A stretch of DNA of 64,000 nt from Siphonodentalium dalli (Eukaryota; Mollusca; Scaphopoda; Gadilida; Siphonodentaliidae). A program made the position numbers and the translations under genes. Location: positions 195,269,948 through 195,333,947 of the forward strand of contig CP136064.1 in NCBI GenBank assembly GCA_032622095.1. Direction: 5' to 3'. Position 1 is the stretch's first letter. Each line of letters starts with the position of its first letter. Positions 47,171 through 58,988 of the stretch are shown piece after piece. The notes under the pieces are model-generated. The model saw nothing but the letters and a program-made list of their open reading frames with translations. It was not told where the DNA came from and did no database searches.

Positions 47171-47772
47171 TTAAAGGGGTATTGTACGCCATTTTCATTA
47201 AATTTCCGCTGATAACAACGATCTAATATCGATAATATATAGAAACATAAGTAATTTGAGTCGAAGGTGTATTCTGTAAACGCTCAGGTTAATAGGCTAT
47301 CTTAAAATTTAATAATTTAAAAGTTAATAATTTGATATAAATTGAATTTATGACTGGGGCCATAAAATGGCGTCAATTAAATTACGAATTTCCGTGTACA
47401 AGACGTAATCAAATAAAGTAATTGAGGGATACTGGATTGTTAAACCGATCGCACACACGATCGTTTAAAACATTATGATGATACGGGGAGACCACTCAAG
47501 CCACTCACTGACTAACGAAGATACAATAACTTAAATGAGTAAATGGGACTAGTATGCATATAATATAACTTTTATTTGATTCATTTGGTTGAAAACTGTA
47601 CAAAAATTACTCGACAACGACAATTTGTATTTTTGCATTCCGGTAAATTTGCCATCCGTAACACTACTTCGTACTCAACAGACATTCAAATAATGGAAAA
47701 ATTGTTACCTTATTCTCCGACTCGGAGACTATAGAAACCAACAACAACATTTTGGGTACAGTATCCCTTTAA
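47171..47772. mobile_element. TTAA-flanked MITE, copy 1 (602 bp)
   Basis: Ends are ttaaaggggtattgtacgcc and gggtacagtatccctttaa. Clearly homologous over its whole length to 55812-56372 (shared atctaatatcgataatatat, actcgacaacgacaat, caacaacaacattttgggta). No ORF. Confidence 0.85.
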
Positions 47773-48873
47773 AAGAACAAAATAGTTAAAATTGGCATAG
47801 ACTAGAATACTCGAGCACCACAAGAAATTGGATAACGACCAATTCATGCAAATTGCACTGTCCGCTGCATGAGACAGATCATATGACTGGGAAAAAAACA
47901 ATTCGTTCATATCCTATAGTGTGGATACACCAAGAGAAATGAGTGCATTTTACTTATTTTCTCCATTAGTTTCATTGAATCATCACCTTTTTATTTTTTA
48001 AGTGGATAACGTAATATAATATAAATTATACAAGTGTTTCATCAATATATTACCATTTTGTATTAGTATTGTATTGGCCGACCCTAATGAACATTACTGG
48101 CAAATTCCAATATATACATTCAACTGATATATTAGACATGCACATGGCGGCATTTCGTCTACACCGTCATTTTAGCCATATGACCCCACGATTGATAGGG
48201 GGTTGTCCGTGCAAAAGGACAGCTATGGATTGAAGAGACTCAGATTGTTTAATTACCCCTAACGGTTTTGTCGACGGGGGTGGGGGGACTCACAATAAGT
48301 CGGACCCCATTCCAATAATCCATCATCAATAACCGACTAAAGTCGTCATGGTTAATATTACAATTACATGGGAAGCAAATAAAATAGAACAGAGACGGAA
48401 TAACGATAAGGGCTAGCTATGTTAATTTTATGCAATTTACGCTGGAAATAACTTGTGCTAGTTTTGTTGTGTGTCCTTGTGAATTTCAGTGCGATGGGCC
48501 GTTTTTCCATCGAACATTAAGGTCCATTGGATGTGATGACAGTCTAGTCGACAAGAAAACATACTTTACGATTACGATTTTCCTGTAAATTTCCGTTGAG
48601 GTTTGTGTGGGAAGTATTTATTGTTGTAAGGAAGAACGCACAGCACAATGAAGCATACATCTATGTCTCAAAATATCAACTTTCATTTTAGTCGCTGACC
48701 ATGATCTCAATATTTGCCAAAGATTTAAAATCAGAATATTTTTTCATGACAAATCAACACATACAAAGTATTCAAGAAAAGAAATGAGATGTCACGTGGA
48801 GGCGACATGACAAACAAGGTCGTCTTCCTGTCGCCACCATCAAATTATAAAATTAAATAATCAAATTGATTCT
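47773..48873. other. Nothing recognised
   Basis: AT-rich spacer; poly(G) run near 48282. No coding or repeat signal. Confidence 0.4.
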
Positions 48874-48877
48874 TTAA

Positions 48878-49207
48878 CCTCTTCGCTGCTATGACGTCCG
48901 TATCTATTACGGACGTAAAAGTGCACGCCGTGTGCTATATGGTCCGTAGGTACTACGGACCTACTTCAGCACACTAGAAGTAAGCCATTATACATAACTG
49001 GAACTCAGAGATTAGTGCATCGGAATAACTGTATCTCGACGTTTCAAACAGTGTATGATGTTACACGGTTGTGAACAATAATAGCCTTTCAGCTGAGTCA
49101 CTTGTATGGTTCTTTTGACATTCCCGCTATATTTTCCCATTGGAAAATGCCAATAACGTCAACAGCCCAGCACACGACGTCATAACGTCATTTAGCAGCG
49201 AAGAGGT
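48878..49207. mobile_element. piggyBac-like MITE, intact copy (330 bp)
   Basis: TTAA at 48874-48877 and 49208-49211 flank termini CCTCTTCGCTGCTA and TAGCAGCGAAGAGG. TTAA targets with CC...GG ends are characteristic of piggyBac elements. Inside are two short perfect hairpins (acgtccgta/tacggacgt; ggtccgtag/ctacggacc) and two cgacgtcataacgtca-type words. A diverged copy sits in element B (18612-18943). Confidence 0.9.
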
Positions 49208-49415
49208 TAAACTGAATCCGGTTATATGACACGTGAGGGCTGGTATAATCTACTTTTCTTTTTCTGTCATGTTCAAGCTACAATCTACACATTAGTGACT
49301 AGAGCATCTTAGTAAATTATGATGTGCTGATTCCAGTATAATGGCTTAGTATTAAATTTTAATATATGTATAGGGTGCAAATAGGCAAATTGAGAAGTAA
49401 TATAGATATTGAATC

Positions 49416-49770
49416 TTAAAAGGGTACTGTTCACCAAATCCGGCCATTTATGGGACCATATACTTTTATACTCAACTGAATATATGCAACAAATGAATGC
49501 ATTTGAGGATGGATCAGTGCAAAGCATATACTCATGTGCTCGGTGGACAATACAAACAACATGGTAATTATAATGAAACTGATTTTATGACTCCAGTCAT
49601 AAAATCATTTTGATGACAATTACCATGTTGTTTGCATCATTCATAGAGCACATGAGTGTATTTTTCACTAATCCATGCCTCAATTTCATTCATTTGTTGC
49701 ATATATTCTGTTGAGTATAAGAGCAGATGGTCGCATAAATGGCCTGATTTGGTGTACAGTCCCCCTTTAA
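49416..49770. mobile_element. Full-length foldback MITE of the TTAA family
   Basis: Starts ttaaaagggtactgttcacc and ends ggtgtacagtccccctttaa. Almost the whole 355 bp folds back: aacaaatgaatg with cattcatttgtt, ccatgttgttt with aaacaacatgg, and the centre tgactccagtca. Outer ends resemble those of 47171-47772. A half copy lies at 24050-24195. Confidence 0.85.
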
Positions 49771-50227
49771 ACCTCTTAGTGATTTTATGTTCATATTAAT
49801 GTTGAAAGTTTATTCTATTCAATGTCCATTGAACCCATATTTTTTCAAGTACATAACAATAATTTTCAAACTATAAAATAGCACTGAACATATGCACCTG
49901 ACAGTAGACCGACATCTTAGAGACAGCATGCAGTAAACTAATTTATTGTACACCCAATGGCTTATTTGTGCGAAATACAGCAACATACAGAATATTTCAA
50001 AACGTTCAATAAACAATTGCGTATTGTTCTTGAACAATACAAACCGATTACGTCAACAACGCCATTGGGGACGTCAACCGTAACCCACAATTTCTTCGCT
50101 AAATTTAAGTATTTATTAGGTATTGTCTACACTAAGCACACCTTTGTTCAATTAAATAAACAATATAGACCTAAATTTTAGTATAGTACAGGCTACAATC
50201 TTCAGAGTGTGCAATACACATAGAACA

Positions 50228-50365
50228 ACACAGTTTTGTGAACATGCTAACGTTATTGCACTCGTTTGTGATGCCGCGAGGTAAAACTCTAACCTCCGGT
50301 TATCGTTTTACCATCGCGTCACAACAAACTCGTGCAATAACGTTATCATGTTCACACACTTGTGT
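50228..50365. repeat. Inverted repeat, ~65-bp arms
   Basis: Left arm words gtgaacatgctaacgttatt and gcactcgtttgtgatgccgc; right arm words gcgtcacaacaaactcgtgc and aataacgttatcatgttcac. The arms have a few mismatches and meet near 50293-50299. It lies just outside element H. Confidence 0.85.
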
Positions 50366-51332
50366 CGTTCCAACATTAGCAAATGAGAATAGATCACAAA
50401 TCACGATTCATGTCACAAGTAAGAGGATGTCGTCTTATGTTGACATATTTGTTATGTTTCCCCAGTTTGGTATTTAAAGTAGTTCAGACGCTAGGTGCAG
50501 TTAGAAATGGGTTTGTTCAACCGGCGTAGTAGAACATTTCGACTTGTTGTCCGTTGTCGGTAACCACAATGCGGTCCTAGCTAGGGTGGATGTATACTCT
50601 GAAAGTGTTGCAATTTATTTTAATCCATCGTTTTTAAATGTTTCCAGACGAAAATGACCCTAAATTGAAAAATTGAACTTGCGAGGTCCACATGGGCCAA
50701 ATCGCATATACTGACCATTTCAATTTGAGCAATAACGGTGTCATTTGACGTAGTAGCAAAACATTCGTTCTGGTTTAAGCAGTTTTGAAAAAATATACGA
50801 TGTAGAGCATTTTTGTGCAAAAAGTTGCTGTCTTTTCAAATTTTTTTTCAAAGTAAAAGCACTGTGTATGCATATCTGCCGACACATTCCCAATGTTAGA
50901 GCTTAATAAATTTCTAGAGTGAACTGGGGATTCAAATTAGTGGACAACACGTAGATATGTTGCATAAAAGGGTAAGTTGTCTTAAAAAAAACCTAACCCT
51001 ACCCCCAAAAATTGAAATTTACATTATTTCTGCAGATTTGTTAATCAGACGTCTATTGTATTACACAATAATGAACAGTCACGTGATCGTATCCTACATC
51101 CCATTGCAGCGCACTTTAAATTGAAACCGAATTATTCCTGAACAAGGTATTCACAAATAAGCCAAATTTTTCCTGACACGATCCATTTTTTCTATAATAG
51201 ACAATTCGGAATGACGTCGTACCAGGCACAATCAGGGAAATATTCTGCTTCCTCTTATGTGTAACATGTGTACGGACAGACGGAGTGGTTCATCATATGG
51301 ATACATTTGTATAGTGAATTGACACAACTGAG

Positions 51333-54300
51333 ATGGAGACGAGTCCTCTGAAGTTAATGAGTGTTGCCAAAAAGTGCAAGGTTTCGATTAACTTCAATCG
51401 CTGTTTAATATGCCAGAAGTTGAAAGATGAGAACCTGCGAAAAGCTTCTGATCCTGGTTTGGAGTCCTTCTCTCTTGCGTTGGAAATTCGCCAATCATCA
51501 ACAGCGTGTGATTTACCGTCTTGGTTATCTACTTTTCCCGAAGAACATGGAATTGACCTTAAAAACTCGACATGAATTGCTTCTCCACAATTACAAGTTC
51601 TTCAAATTTCAGTGCCGTAAAACATACAACGTCAGCTACTTCTTTTGATCAGACAACCGCAACAGTTAGACGAGAACTGTTTGATTTCAGGACTAAATGT
51701 CTTATATACACACTGTTGTTTCATTATGGAATCAAGACGTTAGTTCGTGTCAGCACGTTTATATTTTGTGAGACAATCGAACGCCGCGCGAAGGAAAAAT
51801 AGGACGAGGAGATGCTGCGTCGTGTTTGGTGCGATATTTCGAAATTGCGCTTGAAGCAAGATACCATAGATTGTGCCACATTAAATATATTAAACATATA
51901 CGTTTATATACGTATATATCCAGCAACACGATCACCGCACACGATGTTGCTTTGGATAATTTGATGGGTGAGATTCTCCCAAACTTAGAGGAAGGTGTCA
52001 CGTATGATATGGGTCAACTACTAAAGCAGTTCCTGGATATATTACAGAACATAGACAACACAGCGTGTGGCATGACATACACTAAGCAAAAATTAAAGGT
52101 CAAAATTGAGAAGAATTACCCAGATAAAGTGTTTTATATTGATCAATCCCGCGCAAAACCTGAAGTCGCTATCAGTAGGTCTCTCTATATAAAGGATGCC
52201 ATCAATGCCGCAGCAAAGACCAAGGCTATGCTTAAAGAACTACAGTTATCATCCAGTATTTCAGAGTCGTTAAATCCACAGTGGCTGTCAGAGGAATCAC
52301 TTCTGTATATGACGGCTCTCGTCACCAGAAGGCTGGTAGCTGATGTACCCGGAATCACAGCCAAGCAGCTAAACCCTGATGATATTTATATCCGCGAAGC
52401 TGTATCGATCGTGGGACAGGAACTCTATAAGTTTATATATACGGGCTTAGCAGCAAAACGCATGGAACACGCAGTCAGTGTAGATCCAGTAGCCTCCACC
52501 GCCAAGTTCTAAGCGTGTGCCAAGGTCTCATTTATATATCGTCTAGAGGACGGTGTCGTATCCCGAAGCAAGTAGGTCTGAGCGTGTCCGTGCATCAAAT
52601 CACACAATCAGAGGACGTGGTCCAAGTACTCAACAGACATGGACACGGCATCAGTTATGACGAAGTTGAAAGGATCGAAACGTTGTGGGTCGACAAAATC
52701 CAGACAGATGGACTGACCGTGCCAACCAATATGGCGCATGGCATAGTGACACGAAGGGCTGGTGATAATTTCAACAGAGCAACCAAATCGGTTGTTGGCT
52801 ATCACCACGGCGTCGTGAATATGGTATTATACCAGGCAGCGGATACGGGCATAGGTTCCTTCGACGTCGTCCCAAGTATGGGTGCCCAGCATAGAGAATC
52901 CGAAATTGCGTCTGAGCCCTAACATTGGAGGGAAACAACCGGACCCCGCACATTTGATTGGAAATGTGCGCATCAGTTGGTTCAACCAGTGTTCCCCAGA
53001 ATATACATTATTGAGGTCGACTGACAAAAACTATGTTCTCTTGCGTACAATTCCAACGAAGATATTTGATGTAGAGTTTAGTAAATCGTCATCTGTTCCT
53101 GGCTGGACTGTATATCACACGAGTGTCACCAATCGAATTAACGTGACCAAGACTAACATTGGATACTGTCCGATGATTCCAGGCTCAGCAGCTGAGTTCG
53201 ATACAATCTATACCATGATGAAACAGTTTCAGAGTTTGTTCAGGACTCTAGGGCAGAATTGGTCGTGTGTTACATATGACGAAGCGATATACTGCAAGGC
53301 TCAGATGATTAAATGGAGAAACTGGCTGAATTTAAGAACGACGAGTTTGAATTTGGAGGCATTCACAGAGCCATCAACTTCATGGGTGACATAGGCAAGA
53401 TCGAGGACATTGCTGTAGAGGCTGGTGTACATGGTAACGCAACGGTCAATCGGATTTTGTGTGAAAATCGTATAACCACGGCGTGTGCTTACATAAATTG
53501 ATGCACGAAGCATTCGGACATTTGAGGTGGAAGGCATTTCTGGAATGGCTTAGCTGCAACGGAGAACAAATTGAGTCACACATAATGGACAATATTGTTG
53601 CAAAGGCAGAAACTGTGATGGACTTGTTCAGCGAACTGAACGATGATAGCAGGCACAGCTTACAAAAATTGTCACTGAATTCCAGTCAGCTACAGAGCCC
53701 CTGTTCGTAAAGTTTGGCGAATTCTAGACCATGGCATGTTCTGGGACAACTATGTATCTTATTTGTCACAACTGCTGCTTGATTATGTTGCTGCTAAGCG
53801 CGATGATAATAGATTGATGGAGATAGAGACATCAGCAGAAATGCTTCCTCTTGATTTCATGTGTAAAAATGTGCACTACGCGCGATGGGGATTAGTAAAT
53901 GTAGCGGAATAGAGGCTAATGTTCGAGCAGAAGCCGGAATTAGCATCCGCCGTTTTCCAAAAGAACACATCTGTTCACTATACTTGCAAGCCTTTCTCTG
54001 GCGTTTGGCATGATATGTGACAATTGAACAATCCATCAACACGAACTGCGACAAATATCGAAGTTTGTGTTGTCACACCACGGCTCTGGATAGGTTCTAG
54101 CTCACTGCGCATCTAAAGGCCTCAGTTGCGTTTGCAGACATTTGAAATGAGTAGGCTACACGACGCGAACAAATTTTCGTACATGGAGGCATCCGACGTC
54201 CTGGCAATGTTTCCAATGGATTGTGTACTACTGGGCAAAAAAGATATATTCTTCCTCACTGGCGTTGGCAAACGGCGTCGATATATAACAGTGCATGATT

Positions 54301-54861
54301 GTTCGAGGGAGTTGTGCTATGGTTATGTTATGCCAGCTATCCATGCATATAGTGGATGTGACTCTACAAGCGCTTTCAGTTCTATTGGGAAATTGAAATG
54401 GTTCCGAACATTGCAAGATCACCCAGAAATTTTCCCAGCCTTCTTGGGAATGGGAGAGGACCCGACTATACTTAAGGAACATGTGAAGGCGACATGCGTG
54501 TCTCTAGTTTGTTTGGTTTTTGCGAACCGTGAACTGACCTCCCTTGATGTGTTACGTTATGAATTGTTCAGCAAAAAGAACACATGCCCTCTCCCCAATG
54601 CCGATGCTGCCATCACCACGATTGGATGGGTGGGTTCTCAATTCTAATGGACAACTTGTCCTGGAGATGATGCCTCTCCCACCAGCACCGACGGCTGTCC
54701 TCGAACTTACAGTATGTAGGTGTAAGTCAGATTGCAGTACAGGGCGATGCCGTTGCAAGAAAGAGGGTGTCCTATGTACAGATGAACGCGGCTGTGATCA
54801 AGAACTGTGTGATAACAACCGTATGAGTGACGAAGACGTGAGCAATGACGAAACTATGTAG
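51333..54861 (+). pseudogene. Broken multi-domain gene of element H (unclassified family, CXC-type C-terminus)
   Basis: Successive plus-strand blocks form one protein broken by frameshifts. (1) 51333-51575: N-terminus with CLICQ. (2) about 51640-51900: FDFRTKCLI and EARYHRLCH, a Cys/His-rich part. (3) 51960-52505: helical region with KAMLKELQLSS. (4) 52506-52922: VGLSVSVHQITQ, NRHGHGISYDEVERIETL. (5) 52882-53310: NIGYCPMIPGSAAEFDTIYT, TYDEAIYCKA. (6) 53313-53700: FGGIHRAINFMGDIGK, HKLMHEAF. (7) 53730-54120: DNYVSYLSQLLLDYV, MLPLDFMCKNVHYARW. (8) 54126-54540: EASDVLAMF, HAYSGCDSTSAFSSIGK. (9) 54690-54830: CRCKSDCSTGRCRCKKEG, a CXC-type cluster. From memory, uncharacterised multi-copy proteins with this block order exist in cnidarian, mollusc and lancelet genomes. 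Its function is unknown to me. Block 8 faintly resembles FEN/PIN nucleases (inference). Confidence 0.8.
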
Positions 54862-55520
54862 GTTATATAGCATATTCTACGTTCCTCATATGTGTTCAAC
54901 GTAACATGGTTGTGCTCAATTCTGAACATTTAGTGACATACTGGAGTAGAATTGTAATGTTATATAGTTATGTCACGTCCAAACAGCAAGCCTGAATATA
55001 CTCAGATATAGAACTCATGTTTTATCCTGATATCAAAAAAACTTCAAAACATGGACATAGAAATCACAGAATCATATATAGCAGGATCAGAGTGAACACC
55101 CATGTAAACTTGCTTAAATTCTAACATTAGTCACACATTTCTATTTGGCTCCAGTTAATAATAATAATGTGTATCTTTGACAATGGTACTTATAATTGTT
55201 TCGGATAACTAACATTAAAACTTAAACATACTTTCAGCTTATTGGATTGCAAAGTTTATTTCCAGCAGTGATGCAAACTAACTTTTCACTAAAAAACACG
55301 TTTATTTTGCGATTTCAACAAATGTTGTAACTTTAATTTCCTATAACTCAGACAACTGATTAACTTTCTTATTATTTATTATATTTTTATTGACAGAAAT
55401 AATATTCCGACGCAATGTGCGTTGATATTCCATACTGTAGTTCGTTGTTTCAATAAAAGTTATGTTTTACTAACCCTCATACCATCAATAATTAGTCCCA
55501 TTTTTATTAGCATGCATGTG
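54862..55520. other. 3' non-coding part of element H
   Basis: AT-rich, no ORF of interest; it leads into the right terminal inverted repeat. Confidence 0.5.
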
Positions 55521-55811
55521 ATAAAAGTCGATTTTTCTCAAAACTGCAACACTTTTGGAGCATACATCCACCTTGACGCCAAAATAGACACATTGGGCGA
55601 TAACTAGGCAACCATGCATATTTTCTACCACGCCGGTTGAACTAACTCCTAAAATAGAGCTCTTTTCAGACTTGGCGTCTGGACTTTATGCCTGGTATTC
55701 TGGGGTCTTTTGTATATGCTAAAGCTGTTAGCAAATGACTTAGGCAAATTGACTCAAACCCAATTGTGCAAAAAAAGGCAAATCTGTACAAATTTTAAGA
55801 TGTTATTAATT

Positions 55812-56372
55812 TTAAAGGGGTACTGTACGCCATTTTCGATAAATTACCGGTAATAACAACGATATAATATCGATAATATATATAAAACTAAGTAATTTGA
55901 GTCGAAGATGTATTCTGTAAATGTTCAGGTTAATAGGTTATCTTCAAATCAAAGATAATAATTTGATATAAATTTAATTTATGGCTGAAGTCATAAATTA
56001 AATTACGAATTTCTGTATACAAGACGTAATCAAAATAATTCACGGATTGTGGGTTGGGCAAAATGTGGCACACACGATCGTGTAAAAAATTATGTTGATA
56101 CTTGGCGTAAACTCAAGCCACTCATTGACTAGTGACTATACAATGACTTAATGAGTACCGTAGTATGCATATAATATAACATTTATTGATACATTTGCTT
56201 GAAAAATTACTCGACAACGACAATTGGTAATTTAGCATTCCGGCTAATCTGCCATCTGTATCATTACTTCGTACTCAACAGACTTTCAAACAATATAAAT
56301 TTGGTTACCTTATTTTACGACTCACAGACTAAAGAAACCAACAACAACATTTTGGGTAGAGTATCCCTTTAA
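55812..56372. mobile_element. TTAA-flanked MITE, copy 2 (561 bp)
   Basis: Ends ttaaaggggtactgtacgcc and gtagagtatccctttaa. Clearly similar to 47171-47772 with several indels (for example loss of the ggcgtc block in the middle). Confidence 0.85.
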
Positions 56373-56437
56373 ACAAGGGTTCGTTATGTCTATTATAGCG
56401 ATTTCTGGTTATTGCACGGATAGCTTTCTTCTGTATG

Positions 56438-57499
56438 CAGGGACGTGGTTAGAGGGTCTCCGTTGGGGGGGGGGGGGTGGGGGGTGTCCACCTTGGGGAA
56501 TTCCAACTGCACCCCTCCTTGAATCAGAATCGGACCAAACACAAGTTTTGCATAATTCCATTTGCACCCACCCCCTTGCACCTCAGTGCTCTGGCAGGCC
56601 TAATATCCTAAATAAACCATGCTTCTATATTCCCAGTATGAGAACAATCAGATATTTTAACCTGAAAAATTGCATAAATCCTAAAATGTAGTGGTCCAAC
56701 TCCAGACAATTGCACATGGCTACGGGCAAGAGACCAGGACACACAGCCTGACCATGGTTGTTCGGCCCGTTGTGAGAAAATTTTGAAATCTGAACATCCT
56801 AGCATCAAGACGTGCCTCAACTGAAGCTTTCGTAGTGTTGGAAATTTCAAACCTCATGCTCCCTCTCAGGTTGGAAAATTCTCCAATTGATGACCATTTC
56901 AGTCCACAAGTTTGACCAAATGTAGTAAAATTGTTGATTATTTTCTGGCCGACCATGGTTCGGCCCGGTGTGGGAAAATTTTGAAATCTGAACAAGAAAA
57001 TCGCAAAATCCTAGCATCTAGACTAGCCTCAAGCCTTCCTAGAGTTGGAAATTTCAAACCTGACACACCCCCTTAGGTTGGAAAATTTCGAACTTATGAC
57101 AATTCCAATGACAATGTTAACCAAATGTATGACAATATTGTTTTCTTAAATTAACTAGCTGTTTTTGACTGGCCACTGGGGACGGACCAGGACACAAGCT
57201 TTCCAAGTGTTGGAAATTTCCAACCTGTCACCCCCCATAAGGTTGGAAAATTTCAAACTGATGACTATTTCAGTCCAAAATTTGGAAAAAAAATAGGAAA
57301 ATATGCAAATATTGGTCCAAAAACAATTAATTCCCCGAATAAATTGTTTGAAAATCAAACAACAAGGACATTTTCAACCTATTGTTGGTGTGAAATTTCC
57401 AACTAATGTTTTGGCAGGTATGAAATTTCCAACTGTTGAAAATTTTGACCAAAGTTGGGGGGGGGAAGAGACACCCAACCCCCTGTCGCCACGTCTATG
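56438..57499. mobile_element. hAT-like non-autonomous element, copy 2 (inverted)
   Basis: Ends CAGGGACGTGG at 56438 and CCACGTCTATG at 57499, flanked by tctgtatg (56430-56437) and tctgtagg (57500-57507), 7 of 8 identical. Homologous to 20585-21608 in opposite orientation. Internal ~160-200-bp units carry gttggaaatttccaac-type palindromes (56845, 57048, 57210). A G-rich run lies at 56465-56484. Confidence 0.85.
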
Positions 57500-57578
57500 T
57501 CTGTAGGACAGCTGGATTATTTACCGGAATTCCCCCATAGCTCAATTCCATATAGAATAATTATGGGATTGTATATAT

Positions 57579-57579
<1 letters not shown>

Positions 57580-57630
<51 letters not shown>
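57580..57630 (+). repeat. (AC)n(TA)n microsatellite
   Basis: acacacaca followed by about 20 TA units inside the LINE relic. It creates a spurious long ORF on each strand. Confidence 0.95.
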
Positions 57631-57634
<4 letters not shown>

Positions 57635-58104
57635 AAATATGGCATGGGAAGAGAGTCAAAGGGAAGCAAATTTTGTACTCGATTTATAGCGTATAGGGAG
57701 TTGGAAATTTGTGCACAAATAGCCTTCACATGGTACTCATCACATGGTACTTCTACAACATCTTTAAAATATGTGATGTCAGTACTTCCTATAATAAAGG
57801 ACATAATATTCAAATTTGTATATATTTGTTGGATTATCTTTCCGATGAGTTTCCATTTATTTTTAATGTCATATTTATATTCATTTATCATGTGGTTATG
57901 ATGTAAAGTTTTACTTGCTCATTTTATTCTATTAAAATATTTACAAAATTCTCAGCTTAGCTTTATGTTCAGTTGAATTAATAAGTACTTTAGTAATCCA
58001 TGGTTCTGTTTGGTAGATTTTGTTTTTAATTTATTTAGTGGAAAAGCTATATCAAAGGAATTCAAATAAATTACCATAAATGATCTGTAAGATTACTGGG
58101 ACCA

Positions 58105-58142
58105 CATTTGCCCTATGACATTCTTTTGCCCTATGACATTCT
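58105..58142 (+). repeat. 18-bp tandem duplication
   Basis: The phrase tttgccctatgacattc occurs twice in tandem, inside the deleted part of the LINE relic. Confidence 0.85.
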
Positions 58143-58644
58143 AACAATTGTTTAAAACAGGATATATTGTCATCGCTAAATACACGCTGGTATTTTCACA
58201 ATATCCATTGTTTGATTTTGTAGTAGCGAAAAATACCTAAGTGGTCGGCTAAGTCAGTTAGCATTATGCCAGATTCAAAATTGGCAGTCTTTAATCAAGA
58301 TAATCAGAATAGAACAATAGTCAGTTACATGTAGTCTTGTTGTTTTGTTATTGTAAGTAAGAAACTAGAAGCAAAGATAAAGATGAGGAAATGATTACTT
58401 TTATCATGCCTTCCATGTTGTAGTAAGTCAATAATGAAATCACCCATTATAATTGCTTTCTTGTGTTCACTATTAAATTGAACCATTATTTCACTCATTA
58501 CTTTAATGTATTTGTCAAGGTCGGCTTTTGGTGATATATTTGGCCTGTAAATAGTTACTACAGTGTATGCTTTGTTTTTCTAAATTTATAGGATAATTCC
58601 GAATATACATAACATTATGATGCGCGTTGTGGTCTGTCTATATA

Positions 58645-58800
58645 TTGTTCACAAAAATGACAAAAACAAACAACGGAATTACTGGTGGCTATGGTTATAT
58701 CGACGTCGAATGATACCTACCAGTGACGTTTTCCATACATTCACGATTTTGGTAAATCAACTAGCCTGTGGCTAAGACCTAACTTATTTGTCAACAGTTT
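58645..58800 (+). repeat. Dispersed repeat, copy 1
   Basis: cggaatta.tggtggctat, tcgacg.cgaatgatac, ctaccagtgac and cctaacttattt recur in the same order at 63850-64000. Not coding. Confidence 0.75.
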
Positions 58801-58988
58801 TGATGTTAAAATTACTACATCAAACCATATTTCTACTTGAAGGAAAAAATGTTGTTTAATTTGAAATTTCCTGCCATTTGGAGCCGAAAAGTATAATTTT
58901 TGCTGAAAAATTGCTCTTTTTCATGGAAATATTTTTTTCCATTATCATTTGAACAAATATCGCAATAATGCAAAACTATTTAGTCCAT

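Larger units (their letters stand above)
50485..55681 (+). mobile_element. Candidate DNA transposon H (TIR-flanked, protein-coding)
   Basis: The left region cagacgctagg...ttcaaccggcgtagtagaa (50485-50535) recurs inverted at 55625-55681 (ttctaccacgccggttgaa...cttggcgtctg). A second matched block, ggtggatgtat.ctc..aaag then gtgttgca, lies at 50586-50613 and, inverted, at about 55547-55573. So the terminal inverted repeats span at least ~130 bp with a variable middle. The unit encloses exactly one gene relic (51333-54861). No convincing target duplication was found. The superfamily is not one I can assign. Confidence 0.7.
57517..58610 (-). pseudogene. Internally deleted LINE ORF2 (endonuclease and RT thumb only)
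   Basis: On the minus strand, 58580 down to about 58200 reads TVVTIYRPNISPKADLDKYI, KKAIIMGDFIIDLLQHGR and, after stops, TDLADHLGIF: an APE endonuclease. The reverse transcriptase palm is missing. 57800-57520 reads ICAQISNSLYAINRVQNLLP and, beyond a (TA)n tract, YGIELWGNS: the RT thumb. The (TA)n microsatellite (57585-57629) has expanded within the coding relic. Confidence 0.8.

Noticed and set aside
50485-55681. Element H as a hAT transposon because of its CAG-type end
   Set aside because: The encoded protein shows no hAT transposase motifs and no 8-bp duplication is seen (aagtagtt versus gactttat).
57455-57901. 148-codon plus-strand ORF and its 124-codon antisense
   Set aside because: The plus-strand ORF crosses a (TA)n tract and is antisense to a LINE relic. 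The minus-strand one is the relic itself, broken by the tract.
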